Shown here in pieces: positions 1 through 8,369 of a DNA stretch of 46,715 nt (its first letter is position 1; every line of letters begins with the position of its first letter). The notes below the pieces were generated by a model. That model was not told where the DNA came from. It made no database searches and was given only the letters and a program-made list of their open reading frames with translations. The position numbers were made by a program, and so were the translations under genes. Source of the DNA: Bacteroidota bacterium (lineage in GTDB: Bacteria > Bacteroidota > Rhodothermia > Rhodothermales > UBA10348); contig JAQBZH010000019.1 of assembly GCA_027622005.1 (NCBI GenBank), forward strand, positions 1 to 46,715. The letters run 5' to 3'.

Positions 1-990
1 GCCGGAGGCGGCCGCGCCACCCCTGAAACAACCCTCCATTCCCCCTCTGCCCGATGCGCCCGAGAACTGGGTCCTGGATGGAAATTGTCTCCATGCATTG
101 CCATCGACGCCGGCGAGACCGCCGTTCTGGGTGATATTGAAGGGCCGGGGTGCATCCGGCATATTTGGATAACGCTGGATCCGAAGTTTTACCGAGACCT
201 CGTTTTCCGAATTCAATGGGACAACGCTCCCTTTCCTTCCGTTGAAGTACCCATCGGGGACTTTTTCTGCTGTGCTTGGGGTGTTAGCACAGACCTTGCC
301 GCGATTCCGATCAACGTCAACCCGAAAGGAGGTCTAAATTGCTACCTCCCAATGCCCTTTCGTTCTAGGGCTTTCTTGACGGTTACCAATACTGGGGCAT
401 CCAAAATCTCGCATTTTTTCTACACGATTAACTATACGCTCGAAGAATTGCCTCCGCGTTCTTTCTATTTGCACACCCAGTTCCGAAGAGCGCTGACCCA
501 ACCGTTCAAAACGGACTATACGATTTTAGACACCCTGAGCGGCCGTGGCCACTATGTCGGCACTTTTATGGCGTGGCAGCAAAAAATTGAAGGATGGTGG
601 GGGGAAGGTGAAATCAAAATTTTTCTGGATGATGATCTCGATTTTCCAACGATATGCGGCACGGGCACCGAAGACTACTTTGGAGGGGCATGGTGCTTCG
701 GTCGAAACTATACCGCCGCCTTTTTGGGGTATCAATTGGTAGCCGGAGAAGATGGGAAAGCTGGCGCTAAACACACCATGTACCGGTTTCATCTCCCCGA
801 CCCGATCCACTTTAAAAACCGCCTTCGAGTCACTATGCAGGCATTAGGCTGGCAGTCAGAAGGTCGATATCTACCGCTCGAAGACGACATAGCCTCGGTT
901 GCGTATTACTATTTGGAAACCCCTACTCCTCTGCCGTCCGTTCTTCCAGACCTCGAAACCAGACAATCGGGTTGTGAACCACCGCTCTAA
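1..990 (+). CDS. DUF2961 (GH172-like) protein, 5'-truncated by the window edge
   Basis: Protein of the DUF2961 family. Characterised members (glycoside hydrolase family GH172) act on fructose- or arabinofuranose-containing glycans; the substrate here is unknown. Visible family blocks are DIEGPGCIRHIWITLD near the start, VEVPIGDFF after it, and GTGTEDYFGGAW in the middle. The frame is open from base 1 with no stop, and the residues before the first possible start (a TTG at 85), such as RCARELGPGWKLSP, still look like the family's N-terminal region, so the gene very probably begins upstream of the window. About 330 residues are present; full members are usually somewhat longer. It ends 17 bp from the convergent metallo-hydrolase gene. 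Family assignment is firm, the reaction is inferred. Confidence 0.85.
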   Translation, partial: AGGGRATPETTLHSPSARCARELGPGWKLSPCIAIDAGETAVLGDIEGPGCIRHIWITLDPKFYRDLVFRIQWDNAPFPSVEVPIGDFFCCAWGVSTDLAAIPINVNPKGGLNCYLPMPFRSRAFLTVTNTGASKISHFFYTINYTLEELPPRSFYLHTQFRRALTQPFKTDYTILDTLSGRGHYVGTFMAWQQKIEGWWGEGEIKIFLDDDLDFPTICGTGTEDYFGGAWCFGRNYTAAFLGYQLVAGEDGKAGAKHTMYRFHLPDPIHFKNRLRVTMQALGWQSEGRYLPLEDDIASVAYYYLETPTPLPSVLPDLETRQSGCEPPL

Positions 991-1007
991 GGTGCTCGCG
1001 ACTGATT

Positions 1008-1808
1008 TCAAACATTGACCGTAAACTGCAGGCCGTCGTAGGCCGGTCCCATCCCGCTTGGCATACGGTTTTCAATTTCGGCGTGCGTGAGATCATGGGC
1101 GATATGCGTGAACCACGTTTGCTTGGCACCAATTTTATGGGCGGTAGCAATGGACTGTTCGATGGTCAAATGCATCGGATGAGGCTTATCTCGAAGCCCA
1201 TCGAGAATCAAAACGTCTAGTCCCTCGAGCAACGACAGGCTAGCAAATGGAATTTTGCTGACATCCGTCAAATAAGCGAAGTTGCCAATTCGATACCCTA
1301 AAATGTCCAGTGATCCGTGGACGATTGGAACCGGAATAACCGTCATTTCGCCCCGTCCAGATCGGCTTTTTACGACGAACGGACCTCGAACTTCGCGCAA
1401 TTCAAGTTGGGGTACTCCTGGGTATTTGCCATCCTTGAAAATGTAGGCAAACATCTCCTCCATCACGGAAACGGTGCTGCTTTGGGCATAACAGGGAATT
1501 GACGGACGATTTCCAAATAAAAAAGGCCGCAAATCATCCAATCCCGCTACGTGGTCGAAATGATGGTGGGTGATAAGAGCGGCGTCCACATCTTTGACGC
1601 CATACTTCATAGCCTGATATCGGAAATCGGGACCTACGTCAATGATTACGTGTATCCCCTCGAATTCAACATAACAAGAACACCGTAGCCGGTTGTCCTT
1701 GGGGTCCATCGACTTACACGTCGCACAATTACACCCGATTACCGGGACGCCTGTCGATGTACCCGTCCCCATGAGCGTTACGTTGATCGGGCCCGACTTA
1801 GTCGTCAT
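1008..1808 (-). CDS. MBL-fold metal-dependent hydrolase, PhnP-like
   Basis: Metallo-beta-lactamase-fold hydrolase of 266 residues. The metal-binding HxHxDH motif is H81-H-H83-F-D85-H86, and the first strand carries GTGTSTGVP. A GCNCATC cluster (C26, C28, C31) resembles the extra zinc site of PhnP, which hydrolyses cyclic phosphodiesters such as 5-phosphoribosyl 1,2-cyclic phosphate. No phn genes lie nearby, so the substrate is open and a general cyclic-phosphate phosphodiesterase is a reasonable guess. I chose the ATG at 1808 (MTTKSG) because the family fold begins directly after it; the frame stays open to 1895, but that part reads as an out-of-frame shadow of the preceding gene. The start overlaps the end of the 96-residue gene by 11 bp, suggesting translational coupling. 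Confidence 0.85.
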   Translation of the reverse strand: MTTKSGPINVTLMGTGTSTGVPVIGCNCATCKSMDPKDNRLRCSCYVEFEGIHVIIDVGPDFRYQAMKYGVKDVDAALITHHHFDHVAGLDDLRPFLFGNRPSIPCYAQSSTVSVMEEMFAYIFKDGKYPGVPQLELREVRGPFVVKSRSGRGEMTVIPVPIVHGSLDILGYRIGNFAYLTDVSKIPFASLSLLEGLDVLILDGLRDKPHPMHLTIEQSIATAHKIGAKQTWFTHIAHDLTHAEIENRMPSGMGPAYDGLQFTVNV

Positions 1809-2088
1809 CTTCCGCCTGAATATCCACCAAGGTATTTCTTGCCCACGCATCTTCCAGGGCTTGCCGCACGACTGGGCGCAGGTATACCGTATCAATCGGC
1901 ATCGTCTTTAAAGCGTCTGCTAAAACGGCCAAATGGACCTCAGGAGGGTGCACACGATTGAGCATCAAGAACTCTTCGTCATTCCGAATGCATGTTCCGC
2001 CCCGAAAATTGCCTTTTTCGCGGCGTACCCGCAGTCCCAATTGCTCAACAGCGGCCTCCAAGTCTTTTATGATCAATCCGATTTTCAT
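1798..2088 (-). CDS. Conserved-looking hypothetical protein, 96 aa
   Basis: Small, probably cytoplasmic protein that I do not recognise. It starts MKIGLIIKDLEAAVEQLGL and ends in an acidic tail (AEDDD). There is no signal peptide, membrane segment or cysteine cluster; one cysteine is present. The composition is that of a folded alpha/beta protein rather than a spurious frame. It sits 9 bp downstream of the secreted barrel-like gene and overlaps the MBL hydrolase start by 11 bp, so it is probably co-transcribed with both. Function is unknown; an accessory role to the hydrolase is only a guess from position. Confidence 0.65.
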   Translation of the reverse strand: MKIGLIIKDLEAAVEQLGLRVRREKGNFRGGTCIRNDEEFLMLNRVHPPEVHLAVLADALKTMPIDTVYLRPVVRQALEDAWARNTLVDIQAEDDD

Positions 2089-2097
2089 ACAGCAAAC

Positions 2098-2856
2098 CTA
2101 AAACGAGATACCTAGTCGCACGGAATGTTGTTTACCCACGAAATCAAAATCGTCGCCCGTCAGATCGCCCATATCGGAATACCATTTTTGCCACCGATAG
2201 CCATACCCGATACTGACTCCAAATCGATCGGTTACGAGTCCTGAAGTCCAATCTACATCCAATCTGAGAATAGCAGAGGTGTCTGTGTCGAATCCGAAGG
2301 AACGTGATGCGATGCCGTAATAGGCCAAACCGCGCGCAGACATGACACCTTTTAACATGGCCGAGGACGCTCCAATTCCAGTGCCGGCTGCCAAAACCGT
2401 GTATTCGAATGCGTCAATTTCCACCCCTTGCTTGGTTCTTTTGATTCGGCGGTAATTGCTTTCCAATCCAACGGGAAAGAAAACATCCACGTTGCTATCC
2501 TTTGCGGTTCCCAAGAATCGAAAAGGCATCCAACCGGAAAGCGAAAAATCAGTCAACTCCAACTTGTCATCGTCAGCGATCGTTTGCGATCCCCGAACAT
2601 AAGCCAAAATCAAGGATTGGCGGCTGTAAAACAGCCCATAGGCCATTTCATCGAAAGCAAATACGACCTCAGAAGGCGCTGAACCATCGAAACGAAAGTC
2701 AATGCCGACAGCCGTCAGACCCGCCGAACTGTTGGTACTACCTTTACCCTTAGAAGAGACTTGCGCCGCACAAGGAATGACTAGCACAGTCAATAAAACT
2801 CCCAAGACCAACTTACGCATCCACATACCCATTTTCTTTTTATGAAATGGAGACAT
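2098..2856 (-). CDS. Secreted or outer-membrane beta-barrel-like protein
   Basis: Exported protein of about 250 residues. A basic stretch followed by a hydrophobic run (LVLGVLLTVLVIPCAAQ) is a signal peptide, probably cleaved after the alanine before Q. The mature part alternates hydrophobic and polar residues with many G, Y, S and F, and ends in VRLGISF, a terminal aromatic residue typical of outer-membrane barrels; this suggests a small barrel, not proven. ATGs at 2856, 2832 and 2820 are all possible: the last puts MRK directly before the hydrophobic core and the first gives a longer basic leader. It lies 41 bp downstream of the RNase E/G gene and is probably in the same transcription unit. 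No specific family recognised. Confidence 0.6.
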   Translation of the reverse strand: MSPFHKKKMGMWMRKLVLGVLLTVLVIPCAAQVSSKGKGSTNSSAGLTAVGIDFRFDGSAPSEVVFAFDEMAYGLFYSRQSLILAYVRGSQTIADDDKLELTDFSLSGWMPFRFLGTAKDSNVDVFFPVGLESNYRRIKRTKQGVEIDAFEYTVLAAGTGIGASSAMLKGVMSARGLAYYGIASRSFGFDTDTSAILRLDVDWTSGLVTDRFGVSIGYGYRWQKWYSDMGDLTGDDFDFVGKQHSVRLGISF

Positions 2857-2897
2857 TATCGAACCCAATCAGATTTTACAAGGCCATAAGATTCGCC

Positions 2898-5705
2898 TCA
2901 AGCGGATTTCTCATCCTCACTTGGGGCAACATTTGCGTCTTTTGGAGCTGATACGTTTTCTTGCGGTGGTTTGGCTTTGGAAAGCGCACTTTGCGAAAAA
3001 TCGTACTTTTCAAGTCTGTGACGGCTTGGCGGAGAAGTCGATTTGTCTAGGGCTTTCGGATCAGGTTTGGCAGGCTTCGAAGCAACAGGTGAAACCGTTT
3101 CTGAAATCTCCGTTTCGTCAACTGCTTTAGCCTTTTTCGCTGTTTTGGTGGCAGGAGCCTTCCGAGCTTTGGGTTTGGTGGCCTTGATCGGTGCTTTTGT
3201 TGTTTCGTCTGATACCGTTTCAACCGAAGTTGTTGGTGACGCGTCACTGTTCACGTTGGATTCCGAGGTCATCTCTACCGGCTTTGCGGCTTCACGTTTC
3301 TCTTGTGAAACAATGTTGACCGGGCCGTTATCGGCGACCTTTTTTAGCGCGTCTTCATTTTCTCTGGGGCTGCGGCCCTTCGATTCGCTTTTGGTACCGT
3401 CGCGACCTTTTTCCTCCCGGTTTCGGTCATCACGGCCTCTTTCATCCCGGTTGCTGTCATTGCGACCTCTTTCATCCCGACCACGGCGTTCTGAACCGCC
3501 GCCATCCTGTTCCGTCGAACCGCGATTATCCCGACCGTCTTGTCCTCGGCCTCCACGGCCCCGACTATCACGGCCTTGACCCTCACGGCTTTTGCCCCCT
3601 CCAAAGGGTTGCATTCGATCTTCGCGCTCGGCGGCATCTCTTGCCTCGGATTCCGAATCGCGTGCCCCGCGCCCACGTGATCCAGAAGATCGAGAACCCG
3701 AGTCTTCCTTGGAGTCTCTGAAATTGGGTTTAGCATCACGAGAGTCACTCCTTCTATCATCCCTTCTATCACTCCTTCTATCATCCCTTCTGTCTGAGTG
3801 ATCCGATTTGGAGCGGGAATCCCCCTGGAAACTGCCCGTTTTATTCCCGTCCGCTTTTGGGCCTGAAGGACCTTTTGTGGCCGCCGGTTTGACTTCCGAT
3901 TTCGGGATTTCCTTTAGCTTTGGAAGGCTCGTAATGTCCTGGTTGCTCTTTGATTCGAGGAAGCGGAAAGCCATCGGGTCCATGGCGGCCTCTTCTACAA
4001 CTTCGACGCGAACGCCATAGGATAAATACCACCCTACCTTCTTAAAAAAGCCGCTGTTTATGTATGAGGCTGTAAATGGGTGTAGGACGAGCGCCACTTT
4101 GCCGGACCTACCCGAGGCTTTAAACTTCGAAAACCAAGATTCAAGTTCCTTTCGAAACTCTTTAGGGGAGCGTCTTGGAATAGACCCCCGGGAAAACTGA
4201 GAACTGGAAGAATGGTCAATCCCAGGGCGCGACGCCCCCTCGGTACCTTCTTCGAATGAAAACGTCTTAGTAATGCTCGGGCGAAGTCGTTGCCGAGTGA
4301 TCTGGATGAGCCCAAAATCGCTCATGGTCAGCACTTTGGTTACAGCCCTATCCTTCCGGAATTCCGTTTTAAGCGTTTCGTAAACTTTCCGTCGATTTCT
4401 TTCATTGCGCATGTCGATAAAGTCGACCACAATGATGCCCCCTAAATCTCGCAGACGAACCTGCTTGGCTAAGATCTTAGCTGCCTCAGTGTTGATTCGA
4501 ACCGAGTTTTCTTCCTGAGACAGACCCCGGCCGGCGCGACCTGAGTTGACGTCAATGACGTGCATCGCTTCGGTCGTCTCGATAAATAAATAGCCCCCGG
4601 AAGGCATATTGACCCGACTGTCAAAAGCTTCTTCCACCGCCTGGGCGATGCCAGCTTTCTCAAATATGGGTTCCGTGCCCTGATGAAATTTGACATCAGC
4701 CACCATGTCCGGGGCAATGGCCTGTACATACCCTTTAATATTGCGGTACAACCGTTGATCGTCTAACACAATCCGGTCGTAATCGTCAGTGAACAAGTCC
4801 CGCATAATAGATGAGACCATGTTCACATCTTCGTGAACCACGATAGGGGCCTTCGGCCCCGGAAGAAGCTTTTCTTCGAGCTTTTTCCACTTCTCGATCA
4901 GGAGATTTAAATCAGTATCCAGCACTTTCGCACTTCTTCCGTCGGCTACCGTCCGGACAATCACACCAAATCCTTCAGGCAGCAGGCTCCGAGCCAAGGC
5001 GCGTAGGCGGCGGCGTTCCTTGAAAGACAATATTTTCTTGGAAACCGCCACATAGTTGGCCATGGGAACCAAGACCAAAAATCTTCCCGCCAAGGAAATG
5101 TCCGTAGTAATCCGGCTTCCCTTGTTGGCAATCGGTTCTTTGCTGATCTTAACGAGGATCAGCTGATCCTTCTTCAGGATGGTCGTTGGGTCTACATAGG
5201 GCGCATCATCGTGATCGTCCCGAGAGTCACGTCCGCCTTCATGTCGGCTGTGCTGACGTTGTTGTGCGGATTTGCGTTGGTCGCGTTTTCCGGCGTCAGC
5301 AATATGATGATGTTCAGAGTTGTCACCATCTCCGTCGTCATCATCTCCCCTATTTGCATGATGATCCACCGATGCATTGGGATGACGTCGTTTCTTTCTG
5401 ATGGGCCGCGTACTGTAACTGGCTTTGAACTTACCAATGACAGGGCTGTCAGACTTAGCGTAAGAAAGCCAGTCTTCGACATTTTCGATCAAATCAGTAA
5501 AGTGCAAAAAAGCGTCTTGCTTTTGCCCAATATCTACGAATGCCGCTTGAATGCTCGGCATGATGCGCCGAATTCGACCCAGGAAAATATTCCCGATGGT
5601 GCGTTCGTGTTCTTGATTCTCGATGAAAAGCTCCGCCAGTTCACCATTTTCGACAATGGCGATTCGGGTCTGCTTTCCTTTGTTGACAATAATTTCTTTC
5701 GACAT
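2898..5705 (-). CDS. rng: Ribonuclease E/G family endoribonuclease with disordered tail
   Basis: Endoribonuclease of the RNase E/G family, acting in rRNA maturation and mRNA decay. An S1-like RNA-binding domain starts near residue 36 (IGNIFLGRIRRIMPSIQAAF). It is interrupted at about 95-170 by a D/H/R-rich insertion and resumes at DQLILVKISKEP. Catalytic-core metal ligands are visible as D385 (VIDVNSG) and D428 (IVVDFIDM), matching the two key aspartates of E. coli RNase E. The CPxC zinc-link expected after RQRLRPS is absent, as I recall for Bacteroidota homologues. From about residue 600 to 935 the protein is low-complexity: an R/D/G-rich stretch with RRDDRRSD repeats, then a K/A/P-rich one. 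These are probably disordered and RNA- or partner-binding. At 935 residues it is far longer than RNase G. No HU gene precedes it. Confidence 0.93.
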   Translation of the reverse strand: MSKEIIVNKGKQTRIAIVENGELAELFIENQEHERTIGNIFLGRIRRIMPSIQAAFVDIGQKQDAFLHFTDLIENVEDWLSYAKSDSPVIGKFKASYSTRPIRKKRRHPNASVDHHANRGDDDDGDGDNSEHHHIADAGKRDQRKSAQQRQHSRHEGGRDSRDDHDDAPYVDPTTILKKDQLILVKISKEPIANKGSRITTDISLAGRFLVLVPMANYVAVSKKILSFKERRRLRALARSLLPEGFGVIVRTVADGRSAKVLDTDLNLLIEKWKKLEEKLLPGPKAPIVVHEDVNMVSSIMRDLFTDDYDRIVLDDQRLYRNIKGYVQAIAPDMVADVKFHQGTEPIFEKAGIAQAVEEAFDSRVNMPSGGYLFIETTEAMHVIDVNSGRAGRGLSQEENSVRINTEAAKILAKQVRLRDLGGIIVVDFIDMRNERNRRKVYETLKTEFRKDRAVTKVLTMSDFGLIQITRQRLRPSITKTFSFEEGTEGASRPGIDHSSSSQFSRGSIPRRSPKEFRKELESWFSKFKASGRSGKVALVLHPFTASYINSGFFKKVGWYLSYGVRVEVVEEAAMDPMAFRFLESKSNQDITSLPKLKEIPKSEVKPAATKGPSGPKADGNKTGSFQGDSRSKSDHSDRRDDRRSDRRDDRRSDSRDAKPNFRDSKEDSGSRSSGSRGRGARDSESEARDAAEREDRMQPFGGGKSREGQGRDSRGRGGRGQDGRDNRGSTEQDGGGSERRGRDERGRNDSNRDERGRDDRNREEKGRDGTKSESKGRSPRENEDALKKVADNGPVNIVSQEKREAAKPVEMTSESNVNSDASPTTSVETVSDETTKAPIKATKPKARKAPATKTAKKAKAVDETEISETVSPVASKPAKPDPKALDKSTSPPSRHRLEKYDFSQSALSKAKPPQENVSAPKDANVAPSEDEKSA

Positions 5706-6289
5706 ATACGATTGTCGGGAAAGAACGTCCTCGCATCTCGGTGCTCTGTACGGAGGGGGAAATAATCACTTGGCGGACCGATCCCAAGATGGTGGCCTAA
5801 GTTTAATTGATGGTTATGCGCGATCATGCGGCCATAACTCAATGGTAGACTATTCCAAGAAAGCGCCTGACTAACCAAAATCAACGCTCTTGAATCCCAT
5901 TCCGGCGGCGCACTTCTATAGAAGGCCGTCCTAAAATACTTGATAGACTGTGAAAAGATGGAATTCACGTGCTGCAATCCGAATCCGGAAGGCGCAATGT
6001 GATTCCTGGTCTCCGTCCGACCCAAATAAATGCCCACGCGCAGCCACAATAGAATCAACATAACGAGTTCATACGCTTTGTTGGGAGGCTGTAAACGTGG
6101 AGTACTGTACTTCAATGGGTGATCAGCTACTTGCCGAACGGGGGTTTGTACTAGCTCAGTAATTCTGAAACCAGATTTTAATATCTCAAGGGTTATTCTC
6201 CGGCGGGTTCGAAATGATCCCTAACGACATATATTACAATGCTAAGAGTCTGCCTAATTTTAGATGATTTGATAATTTAGTTTGTACCC
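5706..6289. other. 584-bp divergent spacer, no convincing gene
   Basis: This spacer separates the divergent RNase E/G and citrate synthase genes and must hold both promoters. A minus-strand frame (6115 to 5534) runs through it but overlaps the RNase E/G start in another frame, has an unnatural composition and shows no domain. Directly before the citrate synthase ATG the sequence is AT-rich (around 6225-6289) and contains GATAATTTAGTTTG, a weak match to the TAnnTTTG element. A tRNA-Gly-like half is listed separately. Nothing else is recognised. Confidence 0.5.
5828..5849 (+). other. tRNA-Gly-like 5' half, possible tRNA relic
   Basis: These 22 bases read like the acceptor strand and D-arm of a bacterial tRNA-Gly, including TAACTCAATGGTAGA where a tRNA would have TAGCTCAATGGTAGA. 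The match to a typical tRNA-Gly 5' half as I remember it is 20 of 22. Downstream there is no anticodon stem, no T-arm and no 3' acceptor strand complementary to GCGGCCA, and the D-stem itself is broken (ACTC opposite GACT). It is therefore not a working tRNA: either a decayed fragment or a coincidence. Confidence 0.25.
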
Positions 6290-7426
6290 ATGAGTCAAGA
6301 AAAAGCTACCGCCGCCGCGTCGGCAAAAGGACTGGAAGGCGTTATTGCACTGGAGTCATCTATTTGCGATATCGACGGCGCAAAAGGCGAACTCATTTAC
6401 CGTGGTTACGATATCCGCGACTTGGCTCTAAACTGTACGTTCGAAGAAGTTTGTTATTTGCTCTGGAATGGTCAGTTGCCAGATCGCGTTCAGTTAGAGC
6501 ACTTGAATCGTTCGTTAACGGCCGAGCGAATTTTGCCCCCAATGATTAAGGACGTATTGGCTATGACGCCCGAGGACGCTAATCCGATGGCGGCGCTTCG
6601 CACCGCCGTCTCCGCCCTCGCCCTCTTCGATGGGGAGGCCGAAGACATGTCGGCTGAAGCCAACTATCGCAAATCGGTCCGGTTAACGGCCCAAATTCCA
6701 ACCATTCTCGCCCATTTCGACCGCGTCCGAAACGGATTGGCACCCGTTGTACCCCTTCGCGATGGCTCCATATCATCCAATTTTTTATACATGCTGCACG
6801 GGGAAGAACCTGGCGAAGCAGCAGAGAAAACATTTGATATGTGCCTGGTCCTACACGCCGAACACGGCCTCAATGCTTCCACTTTTGCTGGACGAGTAAT
6901 CGGGGCAACGCTTTCAGACATTTACTCGTCGATTACCGGGGCTATTGGCGGCCTTAAAGGCCCCCTGCACGGTGGCGCCAACATCGAAGTCATGGAAATG
7001 CTTCAGGAAATCGATCGTACGGGAGCTGATCCCAAAGCCTGGGTATTGGACAAACTCCAGAAAAAAGAGCGCATCATGGGGCATGGCCATCGGGTTTACA
7101 AAACACTCGACCCCAGAGCCGCCATCCTTAGGGACATGCTAGCCAAGCTGTCCAAGGAGAGTGGCAACTCCAAATGGTTTGATATGAGCATGATCATATC
7201 GGAGACGGTCCTTAAAGAAAAGGGACTCCATGCCAACGTGGACTTCTTTTCTGCATCTGTTTACGGCACGTTGAACATCCCATCGGATTTATTTACGCCC
7301 ATATTCGGCATGTCCCGGATTTCGGGATGGACAGCGCACTTAATGGAACAATGGAATGATAATCGATTGATCCGCCCCACCGCTGCCTACACGGGACCTC
7401 GCCATCTTAAAACGGGACGGAAGTAA
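6290..7426 (+). CDS. gltA: Citrate synthase
   Basis: Condenses acetyl-CoA and oxaloacetate to citrate, the entry step of the TCA cycle, in the cytoplasm. The 378-residue length is that of the short type also found in Gram-positive bacteria and archaea. The N-terminal signature reads GLEGVIALESSICDIDG and IYRGYDI. The catalytic triad is visible as H227 in GPLHGGAN, H267 in MGHGHRVYK and D318 in NVDFFSASVYG. The C-terminus (YTGPRHLK) is typical. It stands 195 bp upstream of the succinate dehydrogenase genes in the same direction, forming a small TCA cluster, though the spacer suggests a separate promoter. A 2-methylcitrate synthase role cannot be excluded by sequence alone, but no prp genes are near. 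Confidence 0.95.
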   Translation: MSQEKATAAASAKGLEGVIALESSICDIDGAKGELIYRGYDIRDLALNCTFEEVCYLLWNGQLPDRVQLEHLNRSLTAERILPPMIKDVLAMTPEDANPMAALRTAVSALALFDGEAEDMSAEANYRKSVRLTAQIPTILAHFDRVRNGLAPVVPLRDGSISSNFLYMLHGEEPGEAAEKTFDMCLVLHAEHGLNASTFAGRVIGATLSDIYSSITGAIGGLKGPLHGGANIEVMEMLQEIDRTGADPKAWVLDKLQKKERIMGHGHRVYKTLDPRAAILRDMLAKLSKESGNSKWFDMSMIISETVLKEKGLHANVDFFSASVYGTLNIPSDLFTPIFGMSRISGWTAHLMEQWNDNRLIRPTAAYTGPRHLKTGRK

Positions 7427-7621
7427 CGTGTTCAAAAGCGCAACCAGACCAATTGAGTCTTTCAACACAAATTTGATTAAAATTGCTCCTAAGTAAGGGC
7501 CTATTGGAAGCGCCACAATTCGTTCAGCAGTACATTGGTTTTTAACGGAACAGCTGTAAAAGTCTCTTTTAGGTCTCGTTCCAGGTCGGACTTTTGCAAA
7601 TCATCGGTTTATACCGCTTTT

Positions 7622-8320
7622 ATGAGTTTAAAAAATTCCCTTAGCTCCCCCGTCGGCAAAAAATTGATTACCGGCATTACGGGACTCGGCTTGGTCGTTT
7701 TTGTACTGTTGCACATGATTGGCAATCTCTCCATGTTCTCGGGTGACGATGCGTACAACGAATATGCCCAATTACTAGCCAGCTTTGGCCCCCTCCTTTA
7801 TTTAATGGAGGCTGGACTTGTAGTCTTCTTTCTTTTTCACATCGTGAACGGCATTCAAATATGGGTCGGCTCCAAAAAAGCCCGCCGAATGGGTTACGAC
7901 ACGTATCGATCTGCCGGAAAGCCCAGTCAGCAAACGACGTCATCTCGAAGCATGATCGTTACGGGATTGGTTTTGGGTGTTTTTCTCGTGATTCATCTGG
8001 CTTCGTTTAAGTTTGGCCCTGGCGGCCCCGGAAACGCAGACCCTTCGTATGTGACTTCGGTAGCAGGGGAGGAAATGCGAGATCTGGCAAAGCTCGTACA
8101 CCACAAATTTGCTTCGCCGATCTACGCATTTGGATACACGTTTGTCATGCTTCTGTTGGTATTGCACCTTCGCCACGGCGTTTGGAGCGCGTTTCAATCG
8201 CTGGGAGCAATGCGCCCTTCTCTTACCCCGATCGTTTACGGGCTGGGCGCCCTTCTTGGGTTAGCCATCGGACTCGGGTTTATCGCCTTACCGCTGGCCA
8301 TTTATTTTAATGTTATTTGA
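7622..8320 (+). CDS. sdhC: Succinate dehydrogenase cytochrome b subunit (type B)
   Basis: Membrane anchor of succinate:quinone oxidoreductase. Five hydrophobic helices can be followed across 232 residues. Histidines lie in LLHMIGNL, LFHIVNG, VIHLASF and LVLHLRHG, the pattern expected for the di-haem single-anchor type-B enzymes. I set the start at the ATG at 7622 (MSLKNSLSSPVGKK), which gives the family's usual N-terminus; the frame extends to 7535, but that part is arginine/serine-rich and not conserved-looking. It begins the C-A-B gene order typical of the Bacteroidota group and is 49 bp from the flavoprotein gene. A single anchor subunit, with no sdhD, is as expected for this type. Confidence 0.93.
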   Translation: MSLKNSLSSPVGKKLITGITGLGLVVFVLLHMIGNLSMFSGDDAYNEYAQLLASFGPLLYLMEAGLVVFFLFHIVNGIQIWVGSKKARRMGYDTYRSAGKPSQQTTSSRSMIVTGLVLGVFLVIHLASFKFGPGGPGNADPSYVTSVAGEEMRDLAKLVHHKFASPIYAFGYTFVMLLLVLHLRHGVWSAFQSLGAMRPSLTPIVYGLGALLGLAIGLGFIALPLAIYFNVI

Positions 8321-8369
8321 GTTTGCGCAGACCAAAGCAACTCGGTATCAATCCTAAGATATTCTCAAC

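Noticed and set aside
85-990. TTG at 85 as the true start of the DUF2961 gene
   Set aside because: Family-like residues continue upstream in frame to base 1, so the gene is cut by the window edge.
3344-3801. Frames on both strands opposite the RNase E/G tail
   Set aside because: They are shadows of the repetitive R/D/S-rich coding sequence.
5534-6115. Minus-strand frame of 193 codons across the rng/gltA spacer
   Set aside because: It overlaps the RNase E/G start in another frame on the same strand, has no domain and an unnatural composition.
6159-6225. tRNA-like signals TAGCTCAGT and GGGTTCGAAAT in the gltA upstream region
   Set aside because: The T-arm-like piece does not form a stem and no acceptor or anticodon stem fits; treated as coincidence.
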